A stretch of DNA of 64,000 nucleotides, taken from positions 1 through 64,000 of the forward strand of contig NZ_SNZV01000007.1 of the NCBI RefSeq assembly GCF_004364125.1. The letters are read 5' to 3'. A program made the position numbers and the translations under genes. This stretch comes from Sphingobacterium paludis (lineage in GTDB: Bacteria > Bacteroidota > Bacteroidia > Sphingobacteriales > Sphingobacteriaceae). How positions within the stretch are numbered: the stretch's first letter is position 1; every line of letters begins with the position of its first letter. Below the pieces are notes generated by a model. The model saw only the letters and a program-made list of their open reading frames with translations. It did no database searches and was not told the DNA's origin. Positions 28,301-36,691 of the stretch are shown in pieces.

Positions 28301-29116
28301 TTAGACCTCCTTTTCTTTTAAGCGGAAGAACCCGATAACCCACAAGAAAACCGTGAGGAAGATACCGATCCCCAAAATCAACCGGAAAATAGCCAAGTCA
28401 TCATTCCAAAATCCGTTATCCGTTACGGACATCGTATCGCGTGTTATTAGCTTCATCAGGTATACTAGACTTATGGTCCAGACGGCGATATAGATGATAA
28501 CAGAAATCGCGGTTTTTATATATTGAAAGTTTTGGAACGCTATGGATCCTAACAGAAAAATGGCGCTCAACAAGCAGGGTAAAAAATAGAAGTATGGCAA
28601 TTGTGGCGGGAAGTCTTTCATCGAAAGATAGGGGATTTTGCTATCGATAACCCCATGCCCTACCGCTGAAGAACTGTCTGATATAGACTCGGCTAAATTT
28701 CTAAAATACAGCACAAACCCAACATCAATAACGATGTACATCACGATGTAGGAACCTATCGTTACCACTAAACTAAAGAATAGGGCGGTTATAAATTTTT
28801 CGAGGCGGGAAGCAGGGATGAGTATTTCGAAGATCGCTTTTGGCTTCTGCCCCAGGTCAGAAAAATACGTACCTGCTATGATGGTTACAAAAAGTAAACC
28901 GAGAAAGATGAACAGTATTGGCCTAAACGATAATAGATCGTTGATAAAGCCGGGCTCAGCGGATAGATTGTAAAAAAACTCTTTTACAGCGTAGCCATAA
29001 AAAGCGGCTATCACGCCCGCAGCGATCCCTAACGACATGATATAAATTTTACCAAAGCTTATCCATTGCCTATTGATTAGAGACATTAATCTGCGCATAT
29101 CAAGTGATTCAGACAT
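28301..29116 (-). CDS. ABC transporter membrane protein
   Basis: A 271-residue integral membrane protein with six predicted helices (about 22-45, 64-84, 108-132, 172-195, 201-225 and 237-262). It starts inside the ATPase stop region (8-base overlap, so translation is coupled) and ends adjacent to the GntR start. It is therefore the permease partner of the ATPase encoded just upstream. The family is not one of the well-named ones. The substrate is unknown; related YtrA-controlled transporters act in cell-envelope stress or peptide/antibiotic handling. Confidence 0.85.
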   Translation of the reverse strand: MSESLDMRRLMSLINRQWISFGKIYIMSLGIAAGVIAAFYGYAVKEFFYNLSAEPGFINDLLSFRPILFIFLGLLFVTIIAGTYFSDLGQKPKAIFEILIPASRLEKFITALFFSLVVTIGSYIVMYIVIDVGFVLYFRNLAESISDSSSAVGHGVIDSKIPYLSMKDFPPQLPYFYFLPCLLSAIFLLGSIAFQNFQYIKTAISVIIYIAVWTISLVYLMKLITRDTMSVTDNGFWNDDLAIFRLILGIGIFLTVFLWVIGFFRLKEKEV

Positions 29117-29951
29117 ATTCAGGTTTATTTAAGAGGTTCGTAATTTGTTCTTTGCGCTGTGTTACCGCGTTGAAAAGCAGTTCAAGATCCAGTTTAGAAT
29201 CTTCCGCATGGTCGTTACGCTGTAACGTGTTGTACCCGCCCAGGGCGCTTTCTGCATACAGCACCGATTCAGAAAGCTCCTTCGTTTTTTTAAAGCAAAA
29301 TTTCGTCGTGATATCTTCTACGGAAGCGTTTAATGCTACGCGGTACTCATCCAACAAAATAACGGCATCAATGAGGTTATCGAGATCACGTACCTGATGC
29401 GTAGATATCAGCACACAGCGATCTTCCGTCAGTGTCGCTGCCATAATTTTCCGGAACTGCGCCTTCGAAGGGATATCTAAGCCATTTGTTGGTTCATCCA
29501 TAATGATGAGCTTGGTATTTGTTGCCAACCCAAAGGATATCAGATATTTCTTTTTCTGTCCGTAACTCATATCGGCAAGCTTTTGTGTCACGGGAATTTC
29601 GAACTCCCGCATCAGCTCGTTGAAATAGGCTTGGTCAAATTTGGGATAAAAGGGTGCATTGGCCCGCACAAATTTCTCGGAGCGGACGGAAGGCAAGTAA
29701 AACTCCTCTGGTATAAAGCTGATTTCGCGCAACAGTGATGGTTCCCGTTTTTGAGGATCTTGCCCGAAGACGCTGATCTTGCCTGCATGTGGAAAAACGA
29801 GCCCCGCAATATTCTTCAATAGCGTGGATTTTCCTGCGGCGTTTTTTCCGAGAAGGCCATAGATATGCCCCTGTTTGAGTTGCAGATCCATCTGTTTAAA
29901 TAGCGGCCGGCTTTTGCTGTAGCTAAAATTAAGGTTTTGGATAGTTATCAT
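29109..29951 (-). CDS. ABC transporter ATP-binding protein
   Basis: A 280-residue ABC ATPase. Walker A is GKNAAGKST (about 35-43), the signature is a divergent MSYGQKKK (LSGGQ position), Walker B is LIIMDEPTNGLD, and the H-loop is STHQV. It energises the membrane protein encoded next. The DEPTNGLD and single-domain layout match the drug/antibiotic-type exporter families. It is the first gene of the operon, directly behind the palindromic operator. The C-terminal extension (about 210-280) is operon-specific. Confidence 0.94.
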   Translation of the reverse strand: MITIQNLNFSYSKSRPLFKQMDLQLKQGHIYGLLGKNAAGKSTLLKNIAGLVFPHAGKISVFGQDPQKREPSLLREISFIPEEFYLPSVRSEKFVRANAPFYPKFDQAYFNELMREFEIPVTQKLADMSYGQKKKYLISFGLATNTKLIIMDEPTNGLDIPSKAQFRKIMAATLTEDRCVLISTHQVRDLDNLIDAVILLDEYRVALNASVEDITTKFCFKKTKELSESVLYAESALGGYNTLQRNDHAEDSKLDLELLFNAVTQRKEQITNLLNKPEYV

Positions 29952-29953
29952 AC

Positions 29954-29979
29954 TAGTGTACTATTTAAATAATACACTA
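29954..29979 (-). promoter_or_regulatory. Palindromic operator of the GntR/ABC operon
   Basis: AGTGTA, a 12-base spacer, then TACACT lies inside a 26-base palindrome (one mismatch) 3 bases upstream of the ATPase start codon. A -7-like AATCTTTG (minus strand, 29993-29986) stands just before it, so a bound repressor would block initiation. The AGTGTA...TACACT half-sites resemble, from memory, sites reported for YtrA in Bacillus. The repressor should be the product of 27929-28300. Confidence 0.7.
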
Positions 29980-30012
29980 ATGTAGCAAAGATTTTGTGAA
30001 TGTCAATATTTT

Positions 30013-30048
30013 GTGAAAAAAAAATCTCGCTGCGGTATGCAGCGAGAT
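30013..30048 (-). terminator. Intrinsic terminator of the Spy-like gene
   Basis: A perfect 10-bp stem (ATCTCGCTGC and its complement, 30024-30033 and 30039-30048) followed on the minus strand by nine T. It ends the transcript of 30086-30433. Confidence 0.8.
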
Positions 30049-30085
30049 CGTGATGTATAACTATTTTGTTAAATCTTGGAAGATA

Positions 30086-30433
30086 TTAGTCTTTCTTTTT
30101 CGCATCGCGCTCTTCGATATACTTTCCGTAAAGTGGCTTTTGCTCATCCGTCAACTTCTCAATAATCTTCGCGTCTGCATTTGCTTTTAATGTTGTCGCT
30201 TGTTGTTCAGCAACATCTTTAGCGATAGTTGTGTCTGATTTGAGCGCCCATTTCGCTTTTGTATGCTCGAGCACGATGTCGTAGACTTCCGTCTTTTGTT
30301 CTGGTGTCAACATCAATTTCTCTGAAATCTTCTCGACCTTCGCTTTTGCTTTATCTTCAGGACTGCCCTCTTGAGCGAACGTAAGTGTCAGTGCAAATAC
30401 TAAACTTAAACCTGTTAAAATTAACTTTTTCAT
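30086..30433 (-). CDS. Small periplasmic helical protein (Spy/CpxP-like)
   Basis: A 115-residue exported protein. A signal peptide (about 1-20, ending TFAQ) is followed by a charged helical domain with a MLTPEQKTEVYDIVLEHTKAK core and a KLTDEQKPLYGKYIEERD repeat. The LTPEQ/LTDEQ pattern is characteristic of Spy/CpxP-like periplasmic chaperone-type proteins. It probably helps protein folding or metal or envelope-stress sensing. It stands alone with its own terminator. The assignment rests on pattern, not on a catalytic residue. Confidence 0.72.
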   Translation of the reverse strand: MKKLILTGLSLVFALTLTFAQEGSPEDKAKAKVEKISEKLMLTPEQKTEVYDIVLEHTKAKWALKSDTTIAKDVAEQQATTLKANADAKIIEKLTDEQKPLYGKYIEERDAKKKD

Positions 30434-30927
30434 ACCTTAATTATTTTGATGAAATATTCTATTTATAAATTCTTTTCTTTTTATCAAACGAATAAAGGTG
30501 CGGAATAGTTTGAACTGTGTATCCATTATGTTACAAATTAACACTCTTTAACATGTTATTCTCGATGCTCCGGGATTGATATTGCAGTGGCCACAGCGGC
30601 TTACGGGGGTAAAAAAGAGAAAGGTTTCCATCCGGGCGAATGGAAACCTTTCAAAACCAATTATAACTTGCCGCCATGCTCATAGCGGCCTGAATTATGA
30701 ACTTCCAATTTCGGGACATTTTTTTATATATGCAAATTTTATTTTAAAAATGTTTTCGTTTTTGGCGATTAGCTACGCGAAGATATGGGGCTTTGCCGCT
30801 GGCTAGTGGAGTACACTGTTGGCATGAGTACGCTCGCGGGCAACATGCGTTTCGCACTTTTATTCGACCAAAAGGAGTAAAAACCCCGATGGCAGACTAA
30901 CGCGAGATTTATGTAATGCGCACCACA
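30434..30927. other. Gap with a terminator-like hairpin
   Basis: No convincing gene. It holds a small hairpin (GCCGC...GCGGC, about 30673-30692) and a larger one at 30622-30651 described separately. A minus-strand RNA that includes both is possible but unproven. Confidence 0.4.
30612..30651 (-). terminator. Terminator-like hairpin
   Basis: A 12-bp stem (AAAGGTTTCCAT and its complement) with an 8-base loop, about 30620-30651. On the minus strand it is followed by TCTCTTTTTT. It lies about 280 bases past the broken lipoprotein gene, so it may end that transcript or an unannotated RNA. Confidence 0.55.
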
Positions 30928-31403
30928 TCACCTTCTGTTATATTTCTTTTCAAATGCATCGCTGGCACCATTAACTCCATTGGCCATATTTTCAAAAGCG
31001 CCGTTGATATTGCTCAACAATGTCGCTTCCGTCTCGGGATGGTCTGCTTTGGCTTGTTTGCGCATGTTGATCAATTTTGGATAGTCATCGGTAATAATTT
31101 TTGATAACCTTTTAAGCCGTTTAAAACGGCTCGCTGATAAAGCGTATCGCCATGAAAATCACCCAGCTCTTCTATCTTTTTGATGTCTCGATCAATGGAT
31201 GCTTCCCACAGCTCGCAAATCTCTTCTGCTTTCCGGTAATCGGCTGTATTCACCGCTGTATTCATAGCAGAGACGTGCTTTTCGCTGTTATCGATAATAC
31301 GCATGATTGTATTATTATAGGTGACTGCGTTCTCCAAATCGCTACAACTTGGCAAGCTCAGCGCAATTACGCTTATGCAGCGTACAAAAAATGTTTTTAT
31401 CAT
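30928..31403 (-). pseudogene. Exported protein gene broken by a one-base frameshift
   Basis: The gene starts at ATG 31403 with a signal peptide (MIKTFFVRCISVIALSLPSC, possibly a lipoprotein). It reads well until a run of five T (plus strand 31098-31102), where the frame hits a stop at 31071. Adding one base there joins a second frame (IITDDYPKLINMRKQAKADH ... NGASDAFEKKYNRR) that runs to a stop at 30928. The two parts together make about 158 residues, a helix-rich exported protein of unknown function. Either a mutation, a sequencing slip in the homopolymer or slippage explains it. The truncated product (111 residues) alone would lack the C-terminal third. Confidence 0.7.
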
Positions 31404-31725
31404 TGGGTTTAATATTAAATTTTGCCCTATTTTGTTTCTATCACACACGTAAAGTACGGCATAGAACGTTTAATATCGTGTAAAATTAACCGATAGCGGG
31501 ATATGTTTTTATCACCGAAAACAGTGATTTATTTACTTTACATTACAAAAAAACCTATCACTCCGCAATCAGCTAACCGTTACATTATTTCATCAGAAAA
31601 TAAGTTTAACCAAAAATATTGTTTAAAAGGAATTAATTGTATATTGCGCCACATTTAACAAATAATCAAACTAAATATTGCTCAAATAAACATAATAATT
31701 CATTTAAAATTAACATACAAACTCT
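31404..31725. other. AT-rich intergenic region
   Basis: Divergent upstream region shared by the broken exported-protein gene (leftward) and the LpxR-like gene (rightward). It is AT-rich with no recognised gene, terminator or consensus promoter. Confidence 0.4.
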
Positions 31726-32685
31726 GTGACACACAAATTAAAACTACTTTACTTGACAATTGTCTTTTTATGTATTCAGCCTTATTATTTAAAATCTCAG
31801 GAACGTAGCCGCGAAATAGGGATACAAACGGATAACGATGCATATTTATGGTATGGGCAGGATCGTTATTACACCAATGGTTTGTTTATTTTTTATCGAC
31901 AGAGTATGGATCAAAGTAAGCTTGAGGGTAAAAAACTACACAAGATAATATACGAAGTGGCGGTAGGCCAGGAAATGTACAACCCCTACTCTGGCTATGC
32001 CCCAACAAGGATGTTACATGACCGGCCATTTGCAGGCCACCTATTCGCCAAAGGGCAGCTTAACCTTTTCTACACAAACGAACAGGTCTTGAAAGTAGGA
32101 CTGAGCCTAGGAACGGTAGGTCCTAATGCATTGGCGCAACAGGCTCAGGAGTTACTTCACCGAACCTTTGGCTTTTATTATCCTGACGGGTGGGACGGTC
32201 AGATAGGCAATGCTGTCGCAGTAAACCTACAATCTACCTACGCAACGCTCCTTTTCCGTGCGAAGAATGAATTTGATATTTCTCTTGAAGGCCATTTGAA
32301 CGTCGGAACCACCTTTTCAAATGTAGGGATTGGTCCTTTATTTAGAATCGGAAATATCAACCCACTTTATCAGTCAGCGCATTACAACGCAACAATAAGC
32401 CGCAACAGCAGTATACCAAAGCGGGATAAGCATGAGTTTTATCTTTACGCAAAACCCCAGCTCCGCTATGTCGCCTATGACGCTACCGTACAGGGAAGCC
32501 TTTTTACAAACAATAGCCCACTAACTTTTGACATGCGTCCACTGGTTTTCGAGCAAAAAATAGGCATCAACCATTCTAGCGCTCGATTTACGATAGACTA
32601 CGCGCTCACCTTCCGGTCAAAGGAAATAAAAAGCCCTGCGAGACACCACCAATATGGCAGTATATCTTCTTTCTATCGCTTTTAG
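31726..32685 (+). CDS. lpxR: LpxR-like lipid A deacylase (DUF2219)
   Basis: A 319-residue outer-membrane beta-barrel protein with a signal peptide (about 1-24). The N-terminal strand carries TDNDAYLWYGQDRYYTNGLF, a close match to the LpxR/DUF2219 motif, in which an Asn-Asp pair and a Tyr-Thr-Asn-Gly stretch form the active site. LpxR removes the 3'-acyloxyacyl chain of lipid A in the outer leaflet in a calcium-dependent way. The C-terminus (SISSFYRF) ends in Phe as in outer-membrane barrels. The start is GTG. It is transcribed alone. Confidence 0.85.
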   Translation: MTHKLKLLYLTIVFLCIQPYYLKSQERSREIGIQTDNDAYLWYGQDRYYTNGLFIFYRQSMDQSKLEGKKLHKIIYEVAVGQEMYNPYSGYAPTRMLHDRPFAGHLFAKGQLNLFYTNEQVLKVGLSLGTVGPNALAQQAQELLHRTFGFYYPDGWDGQIGNAVAVNLQSTYATLLFRAKNEFDISLEGHLNVGTTFSNVGIGPLFRIGNINPLYQSAHYNATISRNSSIPKRDKHEFYLYAKPQLRYVAYDATVQGSLFTNNSPLTFDMRPLVFEQKIGINHSSARFTIDYALTFRSKEIKSPARHHQYGSISSFYRF

Positions 32686-32925
32686 CGCAGCATGCAGCAA
32701 AAACTTCACACATAGCGGTTGACGTGTGGAGCAAACATACTTGCATTAGCTACGAAAATAGCAATACGGTTATAATCGGATAAGTCAATATTATTCTGCG
32801 TTCAAACGTGAACGTAGTGGCTTATCCCTTATCGAATTTCGTGCAGAAAATAAATCTATATTTCTATTGAAATATCCTTACTTTAGTCATCTTTATTCAA
32901 ATCGCCAAACTAGATATTCTAATCC

Positions 32926-34347
32926 ATGCAATTCATAGCTTTTTATGCATATACCGTCATCTGGTTTTTATGTTGCGGAACCTTTCAATCGGCCAACGCT
33001 ACCGAACATGCGACGCAAGCTCCAGTAGAATCACCATCAAAAGAACTATATCATAATGCAGACCTTCATTCGATGCAAACTGAATCCGGAGGCATCTGGG
33101 TAAAAGGTATTATACCTACGCATCTCCGAGGCAAGTCCCTCATTCTCCAAATTCCCTCGGCAAACCTCCACGACTATGAACTTTTCTTACACGAGGAAGG
33201 CGAACTTCGCAAGCAGTCTACGGTAGATGTGACATCACCGGTACATGCCCCAAGTAGATTTCCGCGCTTCCATATGCAAAGCACCGATTCGATTTACATC
33301 TTGCATTTTCCGGATCGAACACTCAAGATCGCAGAGGTTCAGCTTGAAGAACGCGGAGCATTCACCAGCTCGGAGTCCATGCGTTTCTTTCGCATCGGAC
33401 TGTATTATGGTCTCGCTTTGATGTCTATTGTATTTAATTTTGTTTTCTATCTGATATTTAAAGACCGCCGCTTTATAACCTATTGCTTGCTGTTGCTTAC
33501 CATATTCATAACATTCTTTTACGAGGATGGTATGTTTTACTTTTTTTCCGATGGAAAATGGACGCTAGACTACCTGATGGTATGGAACAATTCGATCACC
33601 GCATTGATCGCTGTCCCGTTTACAATGTACTTCCTGGATCTACAGGCATTTTTTCGTCGGTATAAATCGTGGTATCAATACGGCACGGTCTTGCTGTTGT
33701 TAGCGGCGCTACTATATACCTGCACGGACATCTTGTTTTTTTATGCCATGGTGTATATACTTTGCTTTGTTATTGCCGGATCCTGTATTGTTCGGGCTGC
33801 CATGCGGTTTCGAAAAGATGTATATGCGCGATTCTTAGTATTGGCATTTGGTTTGGTCTTGCTCACCGGAATTTTGTATGTTTTGTACACCCATATCGAT
33901 TCCCACACCTTTTCTTTTTTTGATTTGGGCACCTTTCGCTTGATAAGTGCGTTGGAGATTATAAGCGTTAGTTTTGCCATCATTTATAAGGTTCGTGCGC
34001 TTCAGGACGAAAATGAAAAAAATCGGCGTGAGCTTGACAACTACCTTCGGTTCATCCATCAGGAAACACCCGCTGATGAGGCTTCACTAGGGTCTATCAC
34101 AAGTCCGATTGACGAAAACCAACAGTCAGACGCCAAGAAATATGCTGTAAGCGAACGTTTGAAAGATCTACATGATCTTACTGAGCGCGAGACGGAGGTG
34201 TTATTGTGCATATGGGAAGGGCTGACGAATAAAGAAATTGCCGATAAGCTGTTCATATCGGTTAGCACCACAAAATACCATATCGGCAATCTATACGTCA
34301 AACTCGATGTAAAAAATAGAAATCAGGTGCAAACGCTTCGGGAGTAA
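32926..34347 (+). CDS. Membrane-bound 7TM-DISM protein with LuxR-type DNA-binding domain
   Basis: A 473-residue protein. A signal peptide (about 1-26) is followed by a periplasmic sensory domain (about 30-145) and a block of about seven membrane helices (about 150-355) of 7TMR-DISM type. A short coil leads to a C-terminal LuxR helix-turn-helix (LTERETEVLLCIWEGLTNKE, about 415-434, continuing to the end). It would sense an extracellular ligand and control transcription directly from the membrane. No target genes are next to it. The family architecture is seen in Bacteroidota but the ligand is unknown. Confidence 0.88.
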   Translation: MQFIAFYAYTVIWFLCCGTFQSANATEHATQAPVESPSKELYHNADLHSMQTESGGIWVKGIIPTHLRGKSLILQIPSANLHDYELFLHEEGELRKQSTVDVTSPVHAPSRFPRFHMQSTDSIYILHFPDRTLKIAEVQLEERGAFTSSESMRFFRIGLYYGLALMSIVFNFVFYLIFKDRRFITYCLLLLTIFITFFYEDGMFYFFSDGKWTLDYLMVWNNSITALIAVPFTMYFLDLQAFFRRYKSWYQYGTVLLLLAALLYTCTDILFFYAMVYILCFVIAGSCIVRAAMRFRKDVYARFLVLAFGLVLLTGILYVLYTHIDSHTFSFFDLGTFRLISALEIISVSFAIIYKVRALQDENEKNRRELDNYLRFIHQETPADEASLGSITSPIDENQQSDAKKYAVSERLKDLHDLTERETEVLLCIWEGLTNKEIADKLFISVSTTKYHIGNLYVKLDVKNRNQVQTLRE

Positions 34348-34704
34348 GTGGCAAGGAAGAGTCTTTACCAGCTATGGGGTATTTCTATTCATGACATAAC
34401 GCAGTCGGCTGGCTCAATTTCAGCAACCACCTCTCGTTTTAAGCAAATACACAATCAGACTATGGCTTAAAATAAAGAGATACACAACTACCATCATCCA
34501 ACAAAACATTAACCCAATATAAAGATAGATCGAAGGTTTTGATCAGCACTTTGTATATAATGCGTCAGTTGAAGATTATTTCAGGATAAAAAAGCTATCT
34601 TTACCCCCGTAAATTTGCTCATTTTTTTAAGTAGAACAACATATACTTTTAAAAAACGCTAAGCGGTGATGCTTTATTATAACAGGAAAAATTGACGTAT
34701 TCAT
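34348..34704. other. Gap upstream of the orphan histidine kinase
   Basis: No gene or clear terminator. A -7-like TAAATTTG lies at 34610-34617, about 90 bases upstream of the kinase start, without a good -33 match. It may be the kinase promoter. Confidence 0.35.
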
Positions 34705-36003
34705 ATGGTTATATTTCAACATTGCTGGAGGATTTTGACTAATTTCTGGCTTAAAGTTGACTCTTTTGGCTTAACGACGGATATGTCTTATCTGGAAGAT
34801 CGACGAGTTCGTATGGTTAATTTGATTGCGGCGTGGTCTTTCATCTGCGCTCTCTTTTACAGTATCGTGAATCTGGTGACCGATATTCTTATCCTTACCG
34901 CCGTCGACCTGACCTATTGTGTGCTCGTTCTATTCGTTTTTTACTTTCATCATCGGAAACGGTTTAAGCTAGCAAGAATATACTTATCGGTTATTACGAT
35001 ACTATTTTTGGGGACCATAAGCTATTTCTTTTATCACATTGCCGAGTATTATCTTTTTTGTGTCCTTATCGCTGGAATCTTAGTTTTTCATGATAAGCAA
35101 ACACACGTACTGATCAGCATCTCTCTGGTATTGGCTATACTCATTCCCAAAGCTTTTTTTAGTGACTTTTCACCGGTAGATCCGCTTCCGCAAGCAAGGT
35201 TATTATTTAATCTTCCATTAGCCGTTTTTTTAATCTTTTTTATGGTTCGACATTTTAAGCATATCCAGCAGAACTATCAAGATGAGATAAAAAAGCAGCA
35301 ACAGCACTTGGAAGTTCTTAATCGAGATAAAGAGCAGCTTTTTGCAATTATTGCACACGATATACGTTCGCCACTTGTTGCAACAAGCCAGATACTGCAG
35401 CATGTAAGCAACGAAGTGACCAGCGAAGAATTTAGGAAACAGTCTCTGTTACAGGTAACATCACAACTGCGTGTTATGACAGAAAACGTAGATAACCTGT
35501 TGCATTGGAGCAGCCAAAACTTACAAGGACTTATCAGTAGGCCTGTCAGTTTTAATTTGCACACGCTACTCCTAGATGTTCTTAAAAGCATGGAAGCGCA
35601 ACGTAAGGCAAAGCGAATACAAACCGTTATCGATGTACCTGTCGATATTTATGTCTTCGCGGATTCCGAGCAGATTCACATCGTTCTACGAAACATTTTG
35701 AGCAATGCATTTAAGTTTAGCCATAAGCAAGGCGAAGTAAAGATTAGTGCAAAAAAAGCAGACGCTGCTATAAAGATTGCTATCGAAGATTGGGGCGTGG
35801 GGATGTCTAAGAAAAAGGTCAAAAAACTTTTTAATAATTTACAGCTGCCTAGCTACGGTACATCTGGCGAGCGCGGCACAGGCTTAGGATTGGTATTGGT
35901 GAACAACTTGATACAAATAAACCGTGGCGAGATCAAGGTGTCAAGTGTGGAGAATGCCGGCACCACGATCTTATTGAAATTCCCCGCTGTTGAGTCCTTA
36001 TGA
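34705..36003 (+). CDS. Orphan membrane sensor histidine kinase
   Basis: A 432-residue kinase. Six membrane helices fill the first 185 residues with only short loops between them, suggesting sensing within or near the membrane. A linker coil then joins the catalytic core. The phosphoacceptor His is near 218 in IIAHDIRSP, the N box RNILSNAFKFS is near 330, and G boxes include WGVGMS and GTGLGLVLV. It looks active. The nearest response regulator (36071-36691) is on the opposite strand, convergent with it, and belongs to another operon. The partner is not evident. Confidence 0.92.
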   Translation: MVIFQHCWRILTNFWLKVDSFGLTTDMSYLEDRRVRMVNLIAAWSFICALFYSIVNLVTDILILTAVDLTYCVLVLFVFYFHHRKRFKLARIYLSVITILFLGTISYFFYHIAEYYLFCVLIAGILVFHDKQTHVLISISLVLAILIPKAFFSDFSPVDPLPQARLLFNLPLAVFLIFFMVRHFKHIQQNYQDEIKKQQQHLEVLNRDKEQLFAIIAHDIRSPLVATSQILQHVSNEVTSEEFRKQSLLQVTSQLRVMTENVDNLLHWSSQNLQGLISRPVSFNLHTLLLDVLKSMEAQRKAKRIQTVIDVPVDIYVFADSEQIHIVLRNILSNAFKFSHKQGEVKISAKKADAAIKIAIEDWGVGMSKKKVKKLFNNLQLPSYGTSGERGTGLGLVLVNNLIQINRGEIKVSSVENAGTTILLKFPAVESL

Positions 36004-36070
36004 TACATTGCCTCATTCGTAGCGGTAGCTCAACTCAACTACCTTCCTACACCTCCTCGTCATATTTCCT

Positions 36071-36691
36071 TCAAATGAATTTCATCTCGGTCGCTTTATG
36101 GATCAGCGAAGCTGCGTTGCTGACATTGAATTTCTGCAGCAAATTTCTTCGGTGTGTTTCTACCGTGAGTTTGCTGATGAACAACAGGTCTGCGATTTCA
36201 GGTGTTGTCTTGCCTTCTGCTAAGAGCCCCAACACTTCTTTTTCTCTGGGTGTCACAACCGGAATCTCCTTCTGTCGGTCCTCCATGGCAAACTGCATTT
36301 CCTTGCTAACGACTTTTTGATCGTTGTCTATATCGTGTATAGCCTGAATGAGTTCATTTGCTGCGATATTTTTGAGCAGGTAACCCGAAGCGCCGCTTTG
36401 AAGCATACGGTCTGCAACACTGGCTTCGTTCAAATTGCTGATCGCTACGACGTGCGTGGCCGGATGTTTTTTCTTAATAGCTAGGGTAGCATCGATGCCA
36501 TTCATGTCGGGCATATTGATATCCATAAGCACAACATCCACTGTTTCAATTGCTAAAAACTCCAGCGCATCCAGTGCCGAAATAAAACAGCCTTTCAGGT
36601 TGATAGCTTTGCTGTTGCGCAGAATAAACTGAAGCCCATTCAGTACCAAAGGATGGTCATCAACGATGATGACGGAAATAACATTATCCAT
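36071..36691 (-). CDS. Response regulator, NarL/FixJ family
   Basis: A 206-residue two-component regulator. The receiver domain (about 1-120) has the phosphoacceptor Asp near residue 54 in DVVLMDINMPDMN and the conserved Lys region (SGYLLKN). A C-terminal LuxR/GerE helix-turn-helix (about 142-206, TPREKEVLGLLAEGKTTPEI) binds DNA. It overlaps the 3' end of the histidine kinase gene by 8 bases, so the pair is translationally coupled. The kinase should be its phosphodonor. Confidence 0.94.
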   Translation of the reverse strand: MDNVISVIIVDDHPLVLNGLQFILRNSKAINLKGCFISALDALEFLAIETVDVVLMDINMPDMNGIDATLAIKKKHPATHVVAISNLNEASVADRMLQSGASGYLLKNIAANELIQAIHDIDNDQKVVSKEMQFAMEDRQKEIPVVTPREKEVLGLLAEGKTTPEIADLLFISKLTVETHRRNLLQKFNVSNAASLIHKATEMKFI

